DNA of 64,000 bases. It comes from Bacilli bacterium (lineage in GTDB: Bacteria; Bacillota_I; Bacilli_A; RFN20; UBA1709). The stretch lies in contig JAFTIF010000016.1 of the NCBI GenBank assembly GCA_017457045.1, positions 1 to 64,000 on the forward strand, read 5' to 3'. A program made the translations under genes and the position numbers. Each line of letters starts with the position of its first letter. Position 1 is the stretch's first letter. Of this stretch, positions 59,100 to 64,000 are shown one piece after another. Under the pieces are notes generated by a model that saw nothing but the letters and a program-made list of their open reading frames with translations, did no database searches and was not told where the DNA came from.

Positions 59100-59807
59100 A
59101 TGTTTAAAGATAAAGTGGTCGTTATTACAGGTGGAGCTAATGGGATTGGTAAAGCCATTAAAGAAGCATTTACTAAAGAGCATGCAAAGTGTTATATTAT
59201 TGATATAGAAGAAGGAGATCACTTTGTTGGAGATGTATCTAACAAAGACACCTTAGAAGAGTTTGCTAACTATGTAATTGCTAAAGAAGGAAAGATTGAT
59301 TATTTAATTAACAATGCACCTCCTTTATTTAAAGGAATTAATAAATGTAGTTATGAAGAATTTAATAAAGCATTAGCTGTTGGAGTAACCGCACCATTTT
59401 ATTTATCTAAACTATTTATGAATAATTTTAATGAAGGTGGAGTTATCATTAATATCTCTTCATCTCGTGACAGGATGAGTCAACCTCAATCTGAAAGTTA
59501 TACTGCTAGTAAAGGAGCAATTCATGCTTTAACTCATTCATTAGCTGTCTCTTTAGCAAATAAGGTTAGAGTTAATTCTATTTCTCCTGGTTGGATTAAT
59601 ACTGATCCTTCATTTATAGGAGAAGAAATGGATCATCTTCAGCATCCATCTGGAAGAGTAGGTAAAGTAGAAGACATCGCGTCTTTAGTCTTATTCCTAT
59701 GTTCTTCTAATGCATCATTTATTAATGCAGAAAACATCGTGGTTGATGGAGGAATGACAAAACAAATGATTTATCATAACGATCATAATTGGATTTTAAA
59801 AAAGTAA
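59100..59807 (+). CDS. Short-chain dehydrogenase/reductase
   Basis: A 235-residue SDR oxidoreductase. NAD(P)-binding TGGANGIG, NNAPP (normally NNAG), catalytic Ser in INISSSRDR and Y-x3-K in SYTASKGA are visible, with C-terminal VDGGMT. The acidic residue after the second strand (IDIEEGD) favours NAD. GGAAAGGA precedes the start. It lies 13 bases before the GH13 gene; substrate unknown. Confidence 0.9.
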   Translation: MFKDKVVVITGGANGIGKAIKEAFTKEHAKCYIIDIEEGDHFVGDVSNKDTLEEFANYVIAKEGKIDYLINNAPPLFKGINKCSYEEFNKALAVGVTAPFYLSKLFMNNFNEGGVIINISSSRDRMSQPQSESYTASKGAIHALTHSLAVSLANKVRVNSISPGWINTDPSFIGEEMDHLQHPSGRVGKVEDIASLVLFLCSSNASFINAENIVVDGGMTKQMIYHNDHNWILKK

Positions 59808-59820
59808 AGGAGTAAGGATT

Positions 59821-61467
59821 ATGGAAAGAAATAGATGGTATAAAGACAAGGTATTTTATCAAATTTGGCCTAGATCATTTAAAGATGGCAATAACGATGG
59901 TATGGGCGATTTATATGGAGTATTAGAAAAATTAGATTATATTAAATCACTTGGTTGTGATGGTATTTGGTTTTCCCCATTATATCCATCTCCTGGTGTA
60001 GACTGTGGATATGATATATCTGATTATTATGATATCGCAGAAGAATTCGGTGGCATGGATGCATTTAAAAAGGTTTTAGATGGTGCTCATGAAAGAGGAT
60101 TAAAAGTTATCATGGACTTAGTAGTAAACCATACTTCTACTGAACATGAATGGTTTAAGAAAAGTAGACAAAGAATCGAACCATATACAGATTACTATAT
60201 TTGGAGACCAGGCAAAGGAAATAAATTACCTAATAACTGGGATTCATTATTTGAAGGTAAAGCTTGGAAATATGATGAAGTAAGAAAAGAATACTATATG
60301 CACTTATTTGCTATCGAACAAGCAGATTTAAATATGGATAATCCTTTAGTAAGAGAAGAAGTTAAAAAGATTCTTAAGTTTTGGTTAGATTTAGGAGTAG
60401 ATGGATTTAGAGAAGATGTTATTACATTTATTTCTAAAAAAGAAGGACTTCCTAATGATTATATAATGCCAGCTTCAAAAGGGTTCTTCTATTTCAATCA
60501 TGGACCACATTTACATGAATACTTAGAAGAATTTAATAAGGATGTCTTCTCTAAATATGATTGTATGACTTTAGCAGAAGCTCCGATGGTTACACCAAAG
60601 AAAGCATTAAAATACATTGATGAAACAAATAATCCTGTTTTAGATATGATGATTCAATTTAAAACACAAGAAGCAGACTGCTTATTCACAGATTTCGTTC
60701 ATATGCCTTTCTCATTAAGAAAACTAAAAAAAGCATATACAGCTTGGCAAACTAAATTAGAAGGTAAAGGCTGGAATATGCTATATATTGAAAACCATGA
60801 TCATCCAAGAATGGTTTCAAGATATGGAAGTGAAAAGTATCGCGTTGAAAGTGCTAAAGCATTAGCAACTTCTTATTTGTTCTTAAAAGGAACTCCTTTT
60901 ATTTATCAAGGACAAGAAATTGGTATGAGTAACTGGTATCCAAGTGATCCTAGTATGTATGAAGATGTTCAAACTATTTGGCAATATGAAAATGTTGGAA
61001 CAAAAAAATCACCAGAAAAAAGACTTCAAAGATTATGGCATGGTTCTAGAGACTCGGCTAGAACTCCTGTTCAATGGAGTGATGAAGAATATGCAGGATT
61101 CAGTAATCATAAACCTTGGTTCTATGTAAATGAAAACTATAAAGAAGTTAATGTTAAGAATCAAGAAAATGACCCTGATTCAGTATTGAATTATTATCGT
61201 AAAGCAATTAAATTAAGAAAAGAATTAAGTGCGATAAGATATGGTGATTATAAAGAATACAATAAGATGTCATCAAAAGTATATATGTATTCTAGAAGTG
61301 ATGATAAACAAAAGGTATTAGTAGTTGTTTCATTTACTGATAAGAAAGTGAATATTAAATTACCTAAAGGATTTGATTTAGAATCAGCAAAACTTGTTTT
61401 ATCAAATTACGATAATAATACTTTAGTATTAAAACCATATGAAGCTAGAGTATATGTGTGGGAATAA
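59821..61467 (+). CDS. GH13 alpha-glucosidase (oligo-1,6-glucosidase type)
   Basis: A 548-residue cytoplasmic glycoside hydrolase of the GH13_31-like group, hydrolysing short alpha-glucosides such as isomaltose. Conserved regions: VVNHTS, FREDV with nucleophile Asp199, LAEAP with acid Glu253, and ENHDHP with His326-Asp327. Start motif WYKDKVFYQIWPRSF and C-terminal beta domain are typical. Alternatives within the group are trehalose-6-phosphate hydrolase and dextran glucosidase. Operon with the SDR gene; GGAG precedes the start. Confidence 0.92.
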   Translation: MERNRWYKDKVFYQIWPRSFKDGNNDGMGDLYGVLEKLDYIKSLGCDGIWFSPLYPSPGVDCGYDISDYYDIAEEFGGMDAFKKVLDGAHERGLKVIMDLVVNHTSTEHEWFKKSRQRIEPYTDYYIWRPGKGNKLPNNWDSLFEGKAWKYDEVRKEYYMHLFAIEQADLNMDNPLVREEVKKILKFWLDLGVDGFREDVITFISKKEGLPNDYIMPASKGFFYFNHGPHLHEYLEEFNKDVFSKYDCMTLAEAPMVTPKKALKYIDETNNPVLDMMIQFKTQEADCLFTDFVHMPFSLRKLKKAYTAWQTKLEGKGWNMLYIENHDHPRMVSRYGSEKYRVESAKALATSYLFLKGTPFIYQGQEIGMSNWYPSDPSMYEDVQTIWQYENVGTKKSPEKRLQRLWHGSRDSARTPVQWSDEEYAGFSNHKPWFYVNENYKEVNVKNQENDPDSVLNYYRKAIKLRKELSAIRYGDYKEYNKMSSKVYMYSRSDDKQKVLVVVSFTDKKVNIKLPKGFDLESAKLVLSNYDNNTLVLKPYEARVYVWE

Positions 61468-61485
61468 AATTATTTAATAAATGTT

Positions 61486-61515
61486 AAAAGGATAGTAAAA
61501 CTATCCTTTTTTTGT
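61486..61515 (+). terminator. Terminator of SDR-GH13 operon
   Basis: Eleven-pair stem AAAAGGATAGT/ACTATCCTTTT (61486-61496 with 61500-61510) with T run. Confidence 0.92.
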
Positions 61516-61535
61516 TTTTGATGATTTAGGAAAAG

Positions 61536-61567
61536 AAAAAAGAGAGAAATCTCTCTTATTTTTTTGT
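61536..61567 (-). terminator. Terminator of trmR (minus strand)
   Basis: AAGAGAG/CTCTCTT (61540-61546 with 61551-61557), flanked by A run on the left (T run on the minus strand). Confidence 0.75.
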
Positions 61568-62128
61568 AAGAACAGCTATTCCATCTCCAATATCATCATA
61601 GATATTAACTTCATAGTCTTTTAAAGAACAAATATATGTTTTGAAATCTTCGTTTGCTTTATCATATTGAGCTCTTTTTTTGGCATTAATCTTTATCCAT
61701 AGATCACTTAGATTCATATTGTCTACGATAATAGTTCCACCTTTATTAAGGTTTTTACCAAACTTATCTAAGAAAAACTGATTTTTTTTCTTAGCAGCAT
61801 CAATAAAGATTAAATCAAACATTTCATCAGTTGTATATTCGATTGCATCATCGATAATAAATTTAATTTTTCTTGCGACATTGAAACTTTCAAATGTTTC
61901 AATCGCGATTTGTGCTCTTTCTAAATCGTGTTCGATTGTTACAAGCCTTAAATCAGGAAATGAATTTATCATAATTAAAGATGTATAACCAATCGCAGTT
62001 CCAATTTCAAAAAAAGATTTATAGTTTTTTTCTTTTACTAAAGAAATCATATACTCAATAGTTTGATGTCTTGCTATAGGAATATGGTTTTCTTCTGCGA
62101 ATTTTTCAATTTCTATTAATGAATGCAT
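61556..62128 (-). CDS. trmR: TrmR/YrrM-like O-methyltransferase
   Basis: A 190-residue class I SAM methyltransferase of the COMT/YrrM group. Motif I is FFEIGTAIGYTS, the second motif VTIEHD, the metal/active segment FIDAAKKKNQ, and DNMN follows. In Bacillus TrmR methylates 5-hydroxyuridine at wobble position 34 of tRNAs. The start is ATG 62128, because GGTGAT serves as ribosome site; the ATG at 62140 overlaps it. It faces away from a DUF1292 (YrzB-like) gene, a neighbourhood also seen around yrrM in Bacillus. Confidence 0.85.
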   Translation of the reverse strand: MHSLIEIEKFAEENHIPIARHQTIEYMISLVKEKNYKSFFEIGTAIGYTSLIMINSFPDLRLVTIEHDLERAQIAIETFESFNVARKIKFIIDDAIEYTTDEMFDLIFIDAAKKKNQFFLDKFGKNLNKGGTIIVDNMNLSDLWIKINAKKRAQYDKANEDFKTYICSLKDYEVNIYDDIGDGIAVLTKK

Positions 62129-62240
62129 TTTTATCACCATTAAATATTATAAATATTTATTTCAAAAAATTAAAGCATTAAATTGTTTTATTATTTTTAA
62201 AACTAATGTATTATTAAAGTATATCTAGGGGTGATGAATA

Positions 62241-62528
62241 ATGGAAAATAATTTAATGGATAAAATATTAGATATGGATGATGAATCTAGTATCGTCTTA
62301 TTTAATGAAAAAGGTGAAGAGATTGCATTTGAAAAGATATGTCTTGTTCCTTTAGAAGACGAATTATACATTATCTTAAAACCAGTTCAAACTCTAGAAG
62401 GTGTAGGAGAGGATGAAGGACTAGTATTTAAAGTAGATGACGAAAAACTAGTCTTCTGTGATGATTTTAAAATTATCGATAAAGTATTTGATATTTATTT
62501 TGATTTATTGAAGAAAGAAACTAATTAA
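62241..62528 (+). CDS. DUF1292 protein (YrzB-like)
   Basis: A 95-residue acidic protein with the DUF1292 pattern: beta strands SSIVLFNEKGEEIAFEKI, then YIILKPV and DEGLVFKVD. It is conserved across Firmicutes near yrrK/yrrM; function unknown. GGGGTGATGAAT precedes the start. Only 12 bases separate it from the TIR gene. Confidence 0.87.
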   Translation: MENNLMDKILDMDDESSIVLFNEKGEEIAFEKICLVPLEDELYIILKPVQTLEGVGEDEGLVFKVDDEKLVFCDDFKIIDKVFDIYFDLLKKETN

Positions 62529-62540
62529 GAGGGAAAACTA

Positions 62541-64000
62541 ATGAAATATTTAACAAAAGGGATGGTTAATCCTACAGGTAAACAAAAAATATATTTCTCA
62601 TCTTGTAAAGAAGATAGTCATTTATTAGAAGAAATAGCAAAAGATATTTTATCTATAAGTGATGTAGCGATTTATTATGAGAAATACGAAAAATTAGATG
62701 ATTTAAAACTTATGCATCTAATTGTTTTTTCTGTGACTAAAAACTTTCTGTATTCAGCTAATCCTTCTAAAGACAATGATTTAAAATATGCTTTAGAAAA
62801 CGGAATTCCTGTGTTACCTTTAATTCAAGAAGATGGCTTAGAATTAGAATTTAATAAAATAGTCGGAGATATCCAATGTCTAAATAAATATCATGTTGAT
62901 GAAACACAAATTAGTTTTTATAAAAAACTTGAAGAATACTTGAACTCAATTTTTGTAAGTGACTCATTAAGAAAAAGAATTGAGAATTGTTTTGATGAAA
63001 AGATTTTCCTTTCGTACCGTAAAAAGGATCGTAGTGTAGCACAAAGAATGATCGAAGAAATTCATAGTTATGAAAGTCTTCAATCTTGTTCTATTTGGTA
63101 TGATGAATTCTTAACTCCGGGTGAAGATTATAGTGATAACATCGAACAAAGAATCAAAGATTGTTCTTTTTTTGTTATGGTTGTCACACCGAGTCTGCTT
63201 GAAAAAGATAACTATATATTAAGAATTGAATATCCTTTAGCTAGAAAATATAATAAGCAAATTATTGTTCTTGAAGGCGTAGAAACATCTTTTATAGAAC
63301 TATCTAAATTATATGAAAATATACCAATGTATTCTAAGGTTGAAAATATAAAATCTCTAGTAAATATCGATACAAATTCATTTGACAGAGAAAAGAATTA
63401 TTTATTAGGTCAAGCATATTTATCAGGTGTTGAAGTTGAAATAAATGTAGATAGAGCAATTGACTATTTAACTAAAGCAAGTGAACAAAATCATATCGAA
63501 TCTTTAGTAAAACTTTCATCGATTTACTTTGATGGAAGATATATAAAAGAAGATGTTTCTAAAGCAGTTGATTATATTAAAAAAGCATCCATCTTATCAA
63601 GAATGGTTTATGCAAGAAATAAGACTATTGATAATTTTGAAAAGATGGCTGATTACTTTGATAAATGGGGAACATATTTATTTAACTCCAAACAATATGA
63701 AATTAGTAAGTCTCCATATTTACTTATGAATGCTGAATGTTTAGTTGCTAAAAAATATTTAGATCCAGAATTTGTTGATATGAAATTAGCCTACTCATTT
63801 GAAAGAATGGGAGATGCGGATTATAAAAGACATCAATATGAAGAAGCTAAAAGAAGTCACGAAAAGGCATATGACTTATTAGTAAAAGATGGAAGAGTAA
63901 ATAGAAACTTTCTTCGTGTTGCTTCTTTATTAGAAAAGTTAGCTAAAGATGCAGAAGCTTTACAAGATGCATATTATTTGCGTGCGTACACTGAATTAAG
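62541..64000 (+). CDS. TIR-domain protein with Sel1/TPR repeats (3' end outside window)
   Basis: Open from ATG 62541 (ribosome site AGAGGG) to the window end, at least 486 residues. Residues about 15-130 form a first, degenerate TIR-like fold (KQKIYFSSCKED). About 155-285 are a clear TIR domain: KIFLSYRKKDRSVA, SIWYDEFLTPGEDY, and the conserved Glu230 in LRIEYPLAR. Sel1-type repeats follow (LGQAYLSG, AIDYLTKAS) plus TPR-like helices to the end. Bacterial TIR domains are often NADases in defence or signalling. Role here is inferred. Confidence 0.85.
   Translation, partial: MKYLTKGMVNPTGKQKIYFSSCKEDSHLLEEIAKDILSISDVAIYYEKYEKLDDLKLMHLIVFSVTKNFLYSANPSKDNDLKYALENGIPVLPLIQEDGLELEFNKIVGDIQCLNKYHVDETQISFYKKLEEYLNSIFVSDSLRKRIENCFDEKIFLSYRKKDRSVAQRMIEEIHSYESLQSCSIWYDEFLTPGEDYSDNIEQRIKDCSFFVMVVTPSLLEKDNYILRIEYPLARKYNKQIIVLEGVETSFIELSKLYENIPMYSKVENIKSLVNIDTNSFDREKNYLLGQAYLSGVEVEINVDRAIDYLTKASEQNHIESLVKLSSIYFDGRYIKEDVSKAVDYIKKASILSRMVYARNKTIDNFEKMADYFDKWGTYLFNSKQYEISKSPYLLMNAECLVAKKYLDPEFVDMKLAYSFERMGDADYKRHQYEEAKRSHEKAYDLLVKDGRVNRNFLRVASLLEKLAKDAEALQDAYYLRAYTEL

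Noticed and set aside
60944..61129. 61-codon plus-strand ORF inside the GH13 gene
   Set aside because: Out-of-frame shadow of a strongly conserved enzyme gene.
1..64000. Mollicute-type code with TGA as Trp
   Set aside because: Several full-length genes end at TGA (for example 23949, 25153, 42271, 50066) and Trp positions use TGG.

Overview
The window is very A+T-rich bacterial DNA with Shine-Dalgarno starts (AGGAGG/GGAGGT), tightly packed operons and T-run terminators. TGA is used as a stop (genes ending at 23949, 25153, 42271, 50066) and Trp is TGG, so the mollicute code does not apply. Low-GC genes of KtrAB, heterodimeric ABC exporter, PepO, TrmR/YrzB and InlB-repeat lipoprotein type suggest an uncultured, probably gut-associated Bacilli/Erysipelotrichia-like Firmicute. 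This assignment is inference.

Layout. 1-4863: potassium uptake, with ktrB (cut by the window edge), ktrA, a 37-residue membrane peptide, and a KdpD/KdpE two-component system without kdpFABC. 4864-16054: a decayed DUF1801-like gene, then mixed metabolic and surface genes: LCMT-like methyltransferase, two alpha/beta hydrolases, Nudix enzyme, PlsC-like acyltransferase with zinc ribbon, a 1340-residue lipoprotein with repeated Cys motifs, a dehydrogenase relative lacking its catalytic residues, and a secreted PI-PLC. 16344-20616: MarR regulator plus a heterodimeric ABC exporter. 20714-20886: tRNA-Thr(TGT) and tRNA-Leu(TAG), followed directly by an internally deleted IS3-family element.

20894-32917 is accessory and repeat-rich. 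It holds dispersed intergenic repeats, iteron-like TAACGATT boxes, and leader RNAs with terminator hairpins directly before the start codons (GNAT gene; two near-identical leaders before RhuM-type genes). It also has a RhuM-Fic protein, a broken third RhuM copy, PepO, a MORN-repeat protein and a MerR regulator with a textbook 19-bp-spacer operator.

33156-53618 reads as a defence island. Its genes are: a HEPN protein with an interrupted membrane gene; a reverse transcriptase-nitrilase fusion (DRT type 1-like) with a Cys-rich tail; Xre + OLD-like ATPase/TOPRIM + nuclease-helicase (DUF2075); a 1702-residue exonuclease-RecQ-UvrD-HRDC fusion; HNH + methyltransferase + HEPN + PD-(D/E)XK; and nuclease-helicase + HEPN + MazG. 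Three HEPN proteins with the same R-N-x-I-x-H core are spread across it. Similar terminator-promoter segments lie at both edges. I infer several antiviral modules combining RNA cleavage (HEPN), DNA processing (helicase-nucleases) and nucleotide hydrolysis (MazG).

53843-64000: unknown membrane, zinc-ribbon and lipoprotein genes, then GNAT, PH-like, SDR and GH13 genes, trmR facing a YrzB-like DUF1292 gene, and a TIR-Sel1 protein that runs off the end.
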